A stretch of DNA of 42,468 nt from an uncultured Bacteroidia bacterium (GTDB lineage Bacteria; Bacteroidota; Bacteroidia; Bacteroidales; CAJPTX01): contig CALHSW010000060.1 of NCBI GenBank assembly GCA_938038735.1, forward strand, positions 1 through 42,468, read 5' to 3'. The position numbers were made by a program, and so were the translations under genes. The notes below the pieces were generated by a model, which worked only from the letters and a program-made list of their open reading frames with translations, was not told the DNA's origin and ran no database searches. Positions within the stretch are counted from its first letter, which is position 1. Each line of letters opens with the position of its first letter. Positions 1 through 8,561 of the stretch are shown piece after piece.

Positions 1-1
1 G

Positions 2-64
2 GAGGGGAAGGAAGATGTGCGGATGGCCGTGCAGGAAGGGAAGCTGCAGGCGGTGTGCGAGTAG
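2..64 (+). CDS. C-terminal end of an unidentified upstream gene (partial)
   Basis: An open frame enters from the left edge and stops at TAG 62-64, giving 20 residues that end QEGKLQAVCE. Too little is visible for a family call. In many Bacteroidota the gene before ssb-gldE-gldD is mutY (adenine glycosylase), so this could be its C-terminus, but that rests on gene order alone. The frame has no stop across the visible part, yet other frames are also open here, so even its coding status is uncertain. Confidence 0.35.
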   Translation, partial: EGKEDVRMAVQEGKLQAVCE

Positions 65-110
65 GGGATGGCGGAGGCCGCTGCGGGCGAGGGTCACGAG
101 GGTCAGGCTA

Positions 111-280
111 CCGGGGGTCTAAAGACCCCGGCTATTGAGAGACCGTCCTACGGACGGGGCTGCATTGCAACGGTTGAGCGGGGGGGAGTAGCCGGTAGCC
201 CTTTGAGGGCGGAACCAACGCACCGCGCGAAGGAACCATAGCCCGAAGCGAATTGTACAGATAGCCTTAATTGATAAGGC
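111..280. repeat. cluster of short palindromes (REP-like) upstream of ssb
   Basis: Four short inverted repeats lie in about 170 bases: 111-131 (CCGG-GGTC against GACCCCGG, one bulged G, loop TAAA), 143-157 (CCGTCC, TAC, GGACGG), 198-210 (GCCCT, TTG, AGGGC) and 264-280 (GCCTTA, ATTGA, TAAGGC). The first three are GC-rich, separated by short linkers, and resemble the repetitive extragenic palindromes that RAYT-type transposases mobilise in other bacteria. No second copy is seen in the window and no transposase is nearby. They could also act as terminators of the upstream gene; only the last lies close to the ssb promoter. Confidence 0.5.
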
Positions 281-305
281 TTCCATTCAATTCGTAAGTT
301 TTACT

Positions 306-313
306 TACATTTG
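306..313 (+). promoter_or_regulatory. -7 box of the ssb promoter
   Basis: TACATTTG matches the Bacteroidota -7 consensus TAnnTTTG and lies 73 bases before the ssb ATG. No convincing -33 TTTG is seen at the expected distance, so the call rests on the -7 box. Confidence 0.5.
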
Positions 314-385
314 CACCAATGTACGTCTGTGCGTGGATCCGTTGCGGGCGTACGCGCAGAAGCAAAAAGAGAGGAGAAAGCGACG

Positions 386-805
386 ATGAATCTGAATAGA
401 GTTACGCTGATAGGACGGGTCGGGCAGGATCCGAAGATAACCTACCTACAGAATGGGCGGTGCATGGCGCGGCTGAGTTTAGCCACCGATGAAACGTTTG
501 TTTACAAGGATGGCAGCCGCAAGCAGCACACGGAGTGGCACTCAATAGTGTTTTTTGGCCCGAAGGCAGAACTCATTGAGAAGTACGTGCGCAAGGGGAT
601 GCTCCTCTACGTGGAGGGCCCGCTGCGCTACCGCTCCTACGAGGATAAGGACGGCAAGACGCAGTATACATGCAGCATAAACGCCTCAGATTTCCGTTTC
701 CTGGAGCCCCGCAAAGATGAGGGCAAGGGAGGCGAAGCTGCGCCCAGCCAGCCGAGCGATGGCTACATGCCCACGGAGCCGGAAGACGATGGCCTTCCAT
801 TCTAG
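386..805 (+). CDS. ssb: single-stranded DNA-binding protein
   Basis: Encodes a 139-residue SSB that coats single-stranded DNA during replication, recombination and repair. The N-terminal OB fold (about residues 1-110) begins MNLNRVTLIGRVGQDP, the usual SSB opening, with the conserved TEWHSIVFFG and VEGPLRYRSYEDKDG segments. A short acidic, flexible tail ends in DDGLPF, the D-D-x-(I/L)-P-F tip that recruits partner proteins. The ATG at 386 is chosen because the OB fold starts there and GAGGAGAAAG precedes it; the frame is open further upstream, but that stretch overlaps the -7 box. It heads the operon continuing into gldE, the usual order in Bacteroidota. Confidence 0.95.
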   Translation: MNLNRVTLIGRVGQDPKITYLQNGRCMARLSLATDETFVYKDGSRKQHTEWHSIVFFGPKAELIEKYVRKGMLLYVEGPLRYRSYEDKDGKTQYTCSINASDFRFLEPRKDEGKGGEAAPSQPSDGYMPTEPEDDGLPF

Positions 806-849
806 GCAAGTAGCCCCCCACCACATCGTGTTAACTAAATCCATGGGTT

Positions 850-2169
850 TTGGACGCTGATATTATCACCGCCGCTACATTTCAGGGAGTCAGCTTTTTG
901 CCCGTATCGGTAGGCTTTTTCGTGGGCCTGCTGGTGCTGGTGGTGCTATTGGCCATGTCAGGGTTTGTCTCTGGGTCTGAGGCTTCCATCTTTTCGCTCT
1001 CCCCCTCGCAGCAGGAAGAGCTCGAGAACGAACAGCACCGAGAGCCTCGCTACGCAGTATTGCTCCGCATGCTAGAGGAACCTAACCGGTTGCTAGCAAC
1101 GATACTCATCGCCAATAACACGGTTAACGTGGCAATAGTGCTTGTGTCGGCGTACGTAACCGACTCTATAGTGGATTTTAGCGGGGCGCCGAATTGGGGA
1201 TTCTTCATTAAGACCGTAGTAATCACGTTGCTACTGCTCTTCTTCGGGGAGATACTGCCCAAGATATTGGGGCGAAGCTTCCCGATGGGCTACGTGCGCA
1301 TGGCCGCCTACCCGCTCAACGCGCTGTGGCGCATTCTAGGGCCGTTAGCCAAACTGATGGCACGCTCCGTTTCAATCGTTGACGAACGATTCGGCGGGAA
1401 TACCTCGCTATCGCTCAACGAGCTGGGCCGCGCGCTCGACATTACCGATGGGCGGCGCCCCGATGAGGATAAGATTTTGCGCCGCGTGGTTCATTTCGGG
1501 GACATAGAGGCCTACGAGATCATGACCCCGCGCATTGATGTGGTGGCGGTTGACACCAGCGACACGATGGCCGAGGTGTGCAAGCAATCGATGGACTCAG
1601 GGTTTAGCCGTTTGCCAGTGACCACCGATGACTCATTGGACAAAGTGATGGGCGTGGTACACGTGAAAGACCTACTGCCCTACATAAACGAACCGGAGGA
1701 CTTCGCCTGGCAGAAGCTGGTGCGCAAGACCTTTTTTGTACCAGAAGGGAAGAAGATTGACGATTTGCTGTCGATGTTCCAGGAAAACAATGTTCATCTA
1801 GCCATTGTGGTGGATGAGTACGGCGGTACGTGCGGTGTGGTGACATTGGAAGACGTTTTGGAGGAGATCTTTGGAGAGATTAAGGACGAGTCGGATGAAC
1901 CCGAGAGGCTCTTCGTGCGTTTGAACGATCGCACGTACATATTTGAGGGGAAGGTGCAGATTAACGATTTTTGCAAGGCGCTAGAGCTGCGGGATGACCT
2001 CTTTGATGGGGTGCGGGGCGAGGCGGAGACGCTCGCGGGGCTGATGCTGGAGCAGCTGGGGCGCATCCCAGAGAAGGGGGAGTCGCTACAGATAGAAGGG
2101 CTAATGCTGACCGCCGAATCCGTGACGACAAGAAAGGTGGAAAAAGTTAGAGTGGAGAGGCTGGGATGA
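850..2169 (+). CDS. gldE: GldE-type CBS/CorC transporter-like membrane protein
   Basis: A 439-residue hemolysin C/CorC-type integral membrane protein. Domains in order: a DUF21 membrane region with about four hydrophobic helices (residues about 15-190), a pair of CBS domains (about 205-330, with EIMTPRIDVVAVD and VVDEYGGTCGVVTLEDVLEE) and a C-terminal CorC_HlyC domain. The family is linked to divalent cation (Mg, Co) transport; in Flavobacterium GldE is needed together with GldD for gliding. The frame has an upstream stop at 832-834 and no early ATG, so a TTG start at 850 is the best choice. It overlaps gldD by four bases (ATGA), which fixes the pair as an operon. Whether this organism glides cannot be told; non-gliding relatives keep the gene. 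Confidence 0.88.
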   Translation: MDADIITAATFQGVSFLPVSVGFFVGLLVLVVLLAMSGFVSGSEASIFSLSPSQQEELENEQHREPRYAVLLRMLEEPNRLLATILIANNTVNVAIVLVSAYVTDSIVDFSGAPNWGFFIKTVVITLLLLFFGEILPKILGRSFPMGYVRMAAYPLNALWRILGPLAKLMARSVSIVDERFGGNTSLSLNELGRALDITDGRRPDEDKILRRVVHFGDIEAYEIMTPRIDVVAVDTSDTMAEVCKQSMDSGFSRLPVTTDDSLDKVMGVVHVKDLLPYINEPEDFAWQKLVRKTFFVPEGKKIDDLLSMFQENNVHLAIVVDEYGGTCGVVTLEDVLEEIFGEIKDESDEPERLFVRLNDRTYIFEGKVQINDFCKALELRDDLFDGVRGEAETLAGLMLEQLGRIPEKGESLQIEGLMLTAESVTTRKVEKVRVERLG

Positions 2170-2753
2170 TTTGGAAAAGCATACGAAGAGCGGCAGTACT
2201 GCTCGCTGCGATTGGGTGGTGCGTATTGACCACATCGTGCAGGGAGGTTGCAGTGCCACGCCCCATGGGGTATCCCCGCATAGATTTCCCGCCGAAGGAG
2301 TACGTACGTTCGGCCGATACGCTACCATTCTCCTTTGAGATGCCCATCTACGGAACGCTGCAGCATTCTACGCGGGAGGCGTACGCCTACAATCTCTCCG
2401 TGCCACGCTACCGCGCCACAATCCATTTAACGTACTACAATAAACCCGGCGCGCTCACCACGCTCATGGAGGATAGCCATAGAATGACCTTCCAGCATAG
2501 CGTGCGGGCGAATGCAATCAAGGAGAGCGTGTACGAGGACACAACGCGACACGTCTACGCGCTGCTCTACCATCTTTCAGGCGACGTGGCGAGCGCGGTA
2601 CAGTTCTACGCCACCGACTCGGTGAGCCATTTCCTCCGTGGGGCTCTCTACTTCTACACTGTACCCAACGAGGATTCCTTGGCGCCCTCTGTGGCCTTCT
2701 TTGATGCCGATATAGTGCATCTCCTGGAAACGTTGGAATGGAAATCGCGTTAG
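2166..2753 (+). CDS. gldD: gliding motility lipoprotein GldD
   Basis: A 195-residue lipoprotein. The signal peptide (hydrophobic core at residues 9-22) ends in LTTSC, giving a lipid-modified Cys25. The mature start carries the GldD signature VPRPMGYPRIDFPP. The rest is a soluble domain likely facing the periplasm or surface. GldD is known from Flavobacterium gliding but is conserved in non-motile Bacteroidota, where its role is unclear; a link to envelope function through GldE is an inference. Its ATG overlaps the gldE stop, and the next gene starts three bases after its stop, so all are co-transcribed. Confidence 0.88.
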   Translation: MIWKSIRRAAVLLAAIGWCVLTTSCREVAVPRPMGYPRIDFPPKEYVRSADTLPFSFEMPIYGTLQHSTREAYAYNLSVPRYRATIHLTYYNKPGALTTLMEDSHRMTFQHSVRANAIKESVYEDTTRHVYALLYHLSGDVASAVQFYATDSVSHFLRGALYFYTVPNEDSLAPSVAFFDADIVHLLETLEWKSR

Positions 2754-2756
2754 GCT

Positions 2757-3428
2757 ATGCCAGAATACCATAAGGAAACTACCGGAGCCGCACTGCTGGC
2801 CATGTGGCGCATCGATGAGGACGAAGAGGCGCTAAAGCGATATATCGGGGGGGACTCCTTCCCCGTGCTGCAGCAATTCACCAACACGAAGCGGCGACTG
2901 GAGTGGCTCGCGGCGCGGTGCTGCCTAAAGATGCTGGGAATTACGGATTCAATAGTGTATGCGCCCAGCCGAAGGCCCTTCCTATCCAATGGTCGCATGC
3001 ACATCTCCATTAGCCACTCCTTCCCTTTGGTAACGGTAATCGCCAGCAACCAATTCTTCGTGGGGATCGATATAGAGTCGTTGAACCGCGACTACGTACG
3101 CATAGCCGATAAGTACCTAACGCTGGGGGAGAAGAGCTGGGTGAACTTTGATAATGCGAAGCAGCTGTCGTTGATATGGTCCGCCAAAGAGGCTCTGTAC
3201 AAGCTGCCGGGCATGGAGGGGCTAAATTCCTTTGTTGATATGACAACGCTCCCGATTGCCGAGGTGCGGGATCGCGGGGTGCTCAAAATGCGGGTACATC
3301 TGGGGGGACTGGTGCAGCTGTTCAACGTGGAGTACACATTTCGGGATGGATTTACCATCACGTGGGTGGCGTGCAACCCGCAGCTGATGGAGTGGAGCAA
3401 GCAAACCAAGCTGGAGGAAAAGCAATGA
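2757..3428 (+). CDS. 4'-phosphopantetheinyl transferase superfamily protein
   Basis: A 223-residue PPTase that would transfer the phosphopantetheine arm of CoA to a conserved Ser of a carrier protein. The family motifs are clear: GIDIES at residues 103-108 (Mg-binding D105 and E107) and WSAKEALYK at 141-149 (E145 and K149), preceded by the substrate-contacting RRPFLSNGRMHISISHS. Length and layout fit the Sfp/AcpT group rather than the shorter AcpS, with two pseudo-symmetric halves. It sits between gldD and ligA and overlaps ligA by four bases. This is a conserved position in the phylum, so it is probably the housekeeping carrier-protein activator, although no fatty acid or polyketide genes lie nearby. 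Confidence 0.88.
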   Translation: MPEYHKETTGAALLAMWRIDEDEEALKRYIGGDSFPVLQQFTNTKRRLEWLAARCCLKMLGITDSIVYAPSRRPFLSNGRMHISISHSFPLVTVIASNQFFVGIDIESLNRDYVRIADKYLTLGEKSWVNFDNAKQLSLIWSAKEALYKLPGMEGLNSFVDMTTLPIAEVRDRGVLKMRVHLGGLVQLFNVEYTFRDGFTITWVACNPQLMEWSKQTKLEEKQ

Positions 3429-5479
3429 GCGAAGCGCAGCGAGAAGGACAAGTACCCAAGGATGCTGCGGCACGGGCGGAACAGCTCGTGGCGGAGCTAA
3501 ACCATTACAACGTACAGTACTACCAGCACGGCATATCGGAGGTGGACGATTTCACCTACGACGCGCTGATGCGAGAGCTGCAAACGCTTGAGCAGACGTA
3601 CCCCTCTTTGCTGCGGGCCGACTCGCCTACGCAGCGCGTGGGGGACGATTCTACGAAGGGCTTTGCCAAAGTGAAGCACGCCCGCCCAATGCTTTCGCTG
3701 GCGAACACCTATTCCCTCGATGAGCTGCGAGAATTTGACGTTCGGGTTCGGGAGGCAGTGCGAGGCGATGTGGAGTACATGGCGGAGATGAAATTTGATG
3801 GGGTTTCCATATCATTACTCTACGAGATGGGGCGGCTAGTGCAGGCTGTCACCCGCGGCGATGGAACCTATGGAGACGTGGTGACTCAGAATGTGGCCAC
3901 CATTGAGAACATTCCCCATCAGCTTCGGGGTAGCGGGTACCCCGCACAGCTAGAGATGCGCGGGGAGATATACATGCCGCGCGGGGTTTTCGCAAGGCTG
4001 AATGAGGAGCGGGCGCGCATGGGCAAAGAGCCATTCGCCAACCCACGGAACGCCGCGGCGGGGTCACTCAAGCTGCATAGCCCGCAGGAGGTGGCCTCTC
4101 GGCAGCTGGCCTGCTTCCTCTACTTCCTTTATTCTGACGAGGAGCTATTTGCCACGCACAGCGAGGGGCTAGAGGCTGCGGAGAGCTGGGGGCTGCCGAT
4201 ATGCGGCTACAGGCGGCTCTGTAGCAATATCGACGAGGTGTTTACACAGTTCACCGCATGGGGGGAGCTGCGCCCCGAACTGCCGTACGACATAGATGGC
4301 GCCGTTTTGAAACTGAACAGCCGGGCGCAGTGGCGGGAGCTTGGGCTCACGGCGAAGAGCCCGCGGTGGGCGGTTGCCTACAAGTACCCCGCGCTGCCCG
4401 CGCATACCCGAGTGCTGAGCATTGACTTTCAAGTAGGGCGCACAGGGGCTGTAACCCCCGTGGCGAACCTTGCGCCGGTGGCGCTGTGCGGCACCACGGT
4501 GAAGCGTGCCACGCTGCATAATGCCGAGTGGGTGGAGAAGCTTGGGGTGCGAGTGGGCGACCTCGTCACGGTCATCAAGGGGGGTGAAATCATCCCCAAT
4601 ATCATTGAGGTGGACTTGTCGGCCCGTCCGGCCGATAGTCAACCCTTCGTCTTCCTGCAGGAATGCCCCGTGTGCGGGAAACCGCTGGAACGGGAGCCTG
4701 GCGAGGCGAAGTTCTTCTGCACCAATACGCTGGGATGCCCCGCGCAGATAACGGCATCGATAGTACATTTTGCCTCGCGTGACGCATTGAATTGCTACGG
4801 GCTGGGCGATGCCACCGTGCAGCTCCTCTACGAGAATGGACTCGTGAAGAATGTGGCGGACCTGTTTTCGCTCACGCGGGAAGGGCTTATCAAGTCCCGG
4901 GTTTTCGGAACGAGCGAGGGGGGCTACGAAAAGACTATCGATAACCTGCTAGCTGGCATTGAGGGCGCAAAGAACGCAACGTTCGACAAGGTTCTCTACG
5001 CGCTGGGAATACGGCACGTAGGGGTAGTAACGGCAAAACGTATTGCCACAACGCTAGGGACAATCGACGCAGTGGAGCGGGCAACGGTAGAAACGCTACG
5101 TGAAATTCCAGACATTGGGGACATCGTTGCGCAAGAGATTGTGAATTTCTTTCAGGACGTTGAAAATCAGCAGATAGTGGAACGCCTACGAGCCGCTGGA
5201 CTGCAAATGGAGATGCAAAGGGCAGAACCCACGAGCGACCGGTTGACAGGGGAAAAGGTGGTGGTGAGCGGCAAGTTTACGAGGTTTAGCCGGGAGGAGC
5301 TTAAGGAGCTGATTGTACAGCATGGGGGAGAGGTGATGAGCGGGGTATCAAAAAACACAACGCTGCTCGTGGCGGGGGAGAACATGGGCCCAGCAAAGCG
5401 CGAAAAGGCCGAGTCGCTCGGCACGAGGGTTATTACGGAGGATGAATTTGCGAAGATGATAAACTTGGGGGAGGAGTGA
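3425..5479 (+). CDS. ligA: NAD-dependent DNA ligase
   Basis: A 684-residue NAD-dependent ligase that seals nicks in replication and repair, normal in length for LigA. Domains in order: Ia domain (1-70), adenylation domain with nucleophile Lys123 in KFDG, OB fold (about 325-405, with VGRTGAVTPVANL), Zn finger (Cys414, Cys417, Cys432, Cys438), helix-hairpin-helix region (about 450-590) and C-terminal BRCT domain (about 605-684, beginning near GEKVVVSGKF). The ATG at 3425 overlaps the PPTase stop and opens MSEAQREG. An earlier in-frame start at 3362 lies inside the PPTase gene and is rejected. All catalytic features look intact. Confidence 0.97.
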   Translation: MSEAQREGQVPKDAAARAEQLVAELNHYNVQYYQHGISEVDDFTYDALMRELQTLEQTYPSLLRADSPTQRVGDDSTKGFAKVKHARPMLSLANTYSLDELREFDVRVREAVRGDVEYMAEMKFDGVSISLLYEMGRLVQAVTRGDGTYGDVVTQNVATIENIPHQLRGSGYPAQLEMRGEIYMPRGVFARLNEERARMGKEPFANPRNAAAGSLKLHSPQEVASRQLACFLYFLYSDEELFATHSEGLEAAESWGLPICGYRRLCSNIDEVFTQFTAWGELRPELPYDIDGAVLKLNSRAQWRELGLTAKSPRWAVAYKYPALPAHTRVLSIDFQVGRTGAVTPVANLAPVALCGTTVKRATLHNAEWVEKLGVRVGDLVTVIKGGEIIPNIIEVDLSARPADSQPFVFLQECPVCGKPLEREPGEAKFFCTNTLGCPAQITASIVHFASRDALNCYGLGDATVQLLYENGLVKNVADLFSLTREGLIKSRVFGTSEGGYEKTIDNLLAGIEGAKNATFDKVLYALGIRHVGVVTAKRIATTLGTIDAVERATVETLREIPDIGDIVAQEIVNFFQDVENQQIVERLRAAGLQMEMQRAEPTSDRLTGEKVVVSGKFTRFSREELKELIVQHGGEVMSGVSKNTTLLVAGENMGPAKREKAESLGTRVITEDEFAKMINLGEE

Positions 5480-6045
5480 TGCTAGAATCGTTACGGGAGA
5501 AATGGGGGCTGCGGGCGATACGAAAGGCGAAACGACAGGCAAGGACGGCACGAGAGCTCATCCCGCTTGATGAGGTGCGCCACGTGCAGCTGGTGGTGCC
5601 GAGTGACAACCTAGAACGCTTTAATGCAACCGTAGAGCTTGGCCGACAGCTCGCAACAAGCCGGCGGCGGGTGCAGGTGATTTCGGTATGCCTTGAAAAG
5701 CACCCTGACGATAGGCTACTCATGCGGGAGGGGGTGGTACTGTTTACGCGTTCCAGCGTTTCATGGCTGTACAAACCCAACGAACCGTTGCTGTTTGATG
5801 TGACTGCGCCCCGCCCCGATTTGCTCGTTGATTTTTCGTTACAGCCCGATTTAACGTTGCAATGGATAGCGTACTTTTCGCGAGCCAATATAAAAATCGG
5901 ATTCAGCGAATTTGAGGGTGTCCCGATTCACGACATCACCTTCGCCATGAGGCAAGGCACCAACATCCAAGACCAGTTCAATGTGCTGCAGCAATACCTA
6001 AGTAAACTGAGCGGGCAAGAGGCTAAAGAGGCTATGAAGGCATAA
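5479..6045 (+). CDS. DUF6913 family protein
   Basis: A 188-residue protein of the Bacteroidota-only DUF6913 family, identified by its overall pattern (basic N-terminus, VQLVVPSDNLE, later PDLLVDFS and IKIGF). It has no signal peptide or membrane helix, so it is probably cytosolic. The order of alternating strands and helices suggests a Rossmann-like fold, which is inference. The function is unknown. The ATG at 5479 shares one base with the ligA stop; a GTG at 5476 would add one residue. The conserved place beside ligA in a replication and envelope operon says it is housekeeping but not what it does. Confidence 0.7.
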   Translation: MLESLREKWGLRAIRKAKRQARTARELIPLDEVRHVQLVVPSDNLERFNATVELGRQLATSRRRVQVISVCLEKHPDDRLLMREGVVLFTRSSVSWLYKPNEPLLFDVTAPRPDLLVDFSLQPDLTLQWIAYFSRANIKIGFSEFEGVPIHDITFAMRQGTNIQDQFNVLQQYLSKLSGQEAKEAMKA

Positions 6046-6066
6046 AGGCATCCTCTCTAAAAGAAG

Positions 6067-7134
6067 ATGAATAACGACGCTAATCAACAGCAGAAGCGCA
6101 GACGGCGCTCTGTGATTCTTGGGATTCTAGCGCTACCCATGCTGGCGGTGCTGGTTTACCTTGCGTTCCGAAAGGTGGAGCCACAGGAGCTTCTGTCAAT
6201 AGTGTCGCAGGCCAATTGGAGCCTCGTGGCGGTGGCCATGCTAGTTGGGATTCTGTCACACCTCATCAGGGCGCGCCGCTGGCAGTTGCTACTCAATACG
6301 CTCGAGCGCCCCACCACCCTTTTCAGCGCATTCTACGCGGTTATGGTGGGATACTTTTTCAACCTACTGCTGCCGCGGGCCGGGGAGGCTGTGCGATGCG
6401 TTGTAGTGAGTCGGAGGTCGCAGGTGAAGCTGGAGAAGAGTTTAGGCACGATGGTGACAGAACGGCTGGCAGATGTGTTCGTAATGCTATTGCTCACGCT
6501 AATCACCGTACTGTTTAGCCTCTCCACGTTCGGTGCATTTCTATGGGATGACGTGCTACAACCTTTTTTTGGCAGGAAGCTTGGAATGCACCCTTTAACC
6601 GTTTGTTTGGCCATCGCTGCGCTGGTGGGAGTAGTGCTACTAATCTACTGGGCGATGCACAGCCGCGTGTTGGGGTTACGTCTGCGGGCGAAGGTGCGGC
6701 GATTTTTTCGGGGTCTCGCGCAGGGGATGGATTCGCTGCGCCGCATGGAGGCGAAGTGGGAATTTCTAGGTTGGACTGTGGCGCTATGGGGAGCCTATTG
6801 GTTAATGACATACATAGTATGCCTGGCGCTACCCGCCACGAAAGGTCTGGGGCCGTGGGTAGGGTTAACATTGCTTGTGGTGGGTACGTTTGGGATGTTT
6901 GTGCCGGTGCAGGGAGGTATAGGGTCGTTTCACCTCGTGATAACGCTTTGGCTCATGGCGCTTGGGCTACCGCGAGCGGAGGGTCTTGCCTACGCCACGC
7001 TGTCACATGGCTGCCAAACGGTGCTACTAATCGTAGTGCCAGCAGTGCTTGAGATTTACCGAATTATTGCCAAAGTGAGGCGCAACGCAAAACTGCAAGG
7101 AGGAATAGTAGAGGATGGCGAAGGTAAAGAGTAG
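6067..7134 (+). CDS. lysylphosphatidylglycerol synthase TM-like (flippase-like) membrane protein
   Basis: A 355-residue polytopic inner-membrane protein with about eight hydrophobic helices, the first at residues 16-32 after a basic, Gln-rich N-terminus. The LLPRAGEAVRC segment (about residues 98-108) and a GGIGSFH motif near the end are typical of the UPF0104/AglD2 family, which matches the membrane half of MprF. It lacks the C-terminal aminoacyl-transferase domain of MprF, so lysyl-lipid synthesis is unlikely; relatives are thought to move lipids or glycolipids between leaflets. Its end overlaps radA by 20 bases, so the two are translated from one message. Confidence 0.8.
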   Translation: MNNDANQQQKRRRRSVILGILALPMLAVLVYLAFRKVEPQELLSIVSQANWSLVAVAMLVGILSHLIRARRWQLLLNTLERPTTLFSAFYAVMVGYFFNLLLPRAGEAVRCVVVSRRSQVKLEKSLGTMVTERLADVFVMLLLTLITVLFSLSTFGAFLWDDVLQPFFGRKLGMHPLTVCLAIAALVGVVLLIYWAMHSRVLGLRLRAKVRRFFRGLAQGMDSLRRMEAKWEFLGWTVALWGAYWLMTYIVCLALPATKGLGPWVGLTLLVVGTFGMFVPVQGGIGSFHLVITLWLMALGLPRAEGLAYATLSHGCQTVLLIVVPAVLEIYRIIAKVRRNAKLQGGIVEDGEGKE

Positions 7135-8473
7135 CTACGTTTGCCAAAATTGCGGGGCAACCTCTGTGAAATGGCTCGGGCGCTGCCCCTCGTGCGGGCA
7201 GTGGAATACGTTCGTGGAACAGCGCGTGGCGGAAGCCCCCAAACGGGCGAGCATGATAAGCGTATCGCGGCAAGCGGTGCCCGAGCCGCTTGCCAACGTG
7301 CGGAACTCCAACGAGGAGCGCGTAGACTGCGGCATGGGTGAAATCAACCGGCTGCTGGGAGGGGGCATGGTGCCAGGGTCTCTGATACTGCTCGGCGGGG
7401 AGCCTGGGATCGGGAAATCAACGTTGGCACTCCAGCTGGCCCTATCGCCCACTTTGGGAAAGGTGCTCTACGTGTCGGGCGAGGAGAGTGCTAATCAGGT
7501 GAAGATGCGCGCGGATCGGCTCGGTTTCAACGGGCAGGAGTGCTATATCCTCAATGAGAATCTACTGGAAAACATTTTAACCCAGGCAGAGACGCTTGCG
7601 CCGAGCGTGCTGGTGGTGGACTCCATACAAACGGTATACACCGAAACGGCAGACTCTGCACCGAGCTCCGTGACGCAGGTGCGCGAATGCGCCGCCGCGC
7701 TGCTACGCTACGCCAAAACCACCGGCGTTTCGGTAATCCTCATTGGGCATATCAACAAGGAGGGGACGCTGGCGGGCCCTAAAATTTTGGAACATATCGT
7801 GGACGTGGTGCTACAGTTTGAGGGCGATGGGGCGTATATGTACAGGGTGCTTCGCTCCATTAAGAACCGATTTGGGACAACCTCAGAGCTGGCTATCTTT
7901 GAGATGCGTAGCAATGGCCTCCGGGAGGTTGCGAACCCTTCCGAGCTTCTCCTCACGCACCGGGAAGAGCCGCTAAGCGGCATCTCCGTAGCGGCAACCG
8001 TTGATGGCGTACGCCCATTGCTCGTGGAGGTGCAGGCCTTGGTGGGTAATGCTGTTTACGGCACGCCGCAACGCTCTACCACGGGCTACGATGCAAAACG
8101 GCTCAACATGCTGCTCGCGGTGCTAGAGAAGCGAGCCGGATTGAAATTGGGGGCTAAAGATGTTTTCATAAACGTGGCAGGCGGGTTGAAACTGACCGAT
8201 CCCGGAGCAGACCTTGCGGTGGTGGCTGCCGTTATCTCTTCCTACTTTGACACGCCCTACGCCCCGGGATTTTGCTTTACCGGCGAGGTGGGGCTGAGCG
8301 GTGAAATCCGACAGGTGACACGCATAGAGCAACGGGTGAAGGAGTCGCTACGTTTAGGATTTAGCAGGGTTTTCATATCAAACAATAGATTGCCGCAGGG
8401 CCTATCGCTTGAAGGCTGTACCCCGCTGCGGGGCGTTGCAGACCTTATAAAAGGAACACTAGGCGCGCGGTAA
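7115..8473 (+). CDS. radA: DNA repair protein RadA (Sms)
   Basis: A 452-residue RadA, a RecA-like branch-migration helicase that extends recombination intermediates. Domains in order: N-terminal zinc finger (Cys10, Cys13, Cys24, Cys27), RecA-type ATPase with Walker A GEPGIGKST (Lys101) and LYVSGEES, the RadA-specific KNRFG motif, and a C-terminal Lon-protease-like domain (about 285-452) with the catalytic protease residues not evident. The ATG at 7115 is fixed by the zinc finger starting at residue 10. It is the last gene of the operon that begins with ssb; a new promoter follows. Joining ssb, ligA and radA in one unit ties several repair steps together. Confidence 0.96.
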   Translation: MAKVKSSYVCQNCGATSVKWLGRCPSCGQWNTFVEQRVAEAPKRASMISVSRQAVPEPLANVRNSNEERVDCGMGEINRLLGGGMVPGSLILLGGEPGIGKSTLALQLALSPTLGKVLYVSGEESANQVKMRADRLGFNGQECYILNENLLENILTQAETLAPSVLVVDSIQTVYTETADSAPSSVTQVRECAAALLRYAKTTGVSVILIGHINKEGTLAGPKILEHIVDVVLQFEGDGAYMYRVLRSIKNRFGTTSELAIFEMRSNGLREVANPSELLLTHREEPLSGISVAATVDGVRPLLVEVQALVGNAVYGTPQRSTTGYDAKRLNMLLAVLEKRAGLKLGAKDVFINVAGGLKLTDPGADLAVVAAVISSYFDTPYAPGFCFTGEVGLSGEIRQVTRIEQRVKESLRLGFSRVFISNNRLPQGLSLEGCTPLRGVADLIKGTLGAR

Positions 8474-8510
8474 GCGTAAGAGCCGTATGTATCCTTCTTG
8501 CACTTCAGGG

Positions 8511-8541
8511 TTTGAAGTTGCAACGAAAACATTTACCTTTG
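8511..8541 (+). promoter_or_regulatory. promoter of the helicase gene
   Basis: TTTG at 8511-8514, 19 bases, then TACCTTTG at 8534-8541 match the Bacteroidota sigma-ABfr consensus at ideal spacing. The ATG follows 20 bases after the -7 box, so the leader is short. Confidence 0.8.
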
Positions 8542-8561
8542 GGCAAAAGGGAGCATGAACG

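Noticed and set aside
4169..4768. Open frame of 199 codons on the minus strand inside ligA
   Set aside because: It lies wholly antisense to a well-supported gene, has no family pattern and is explained by the GC-rich third positions of ligA.
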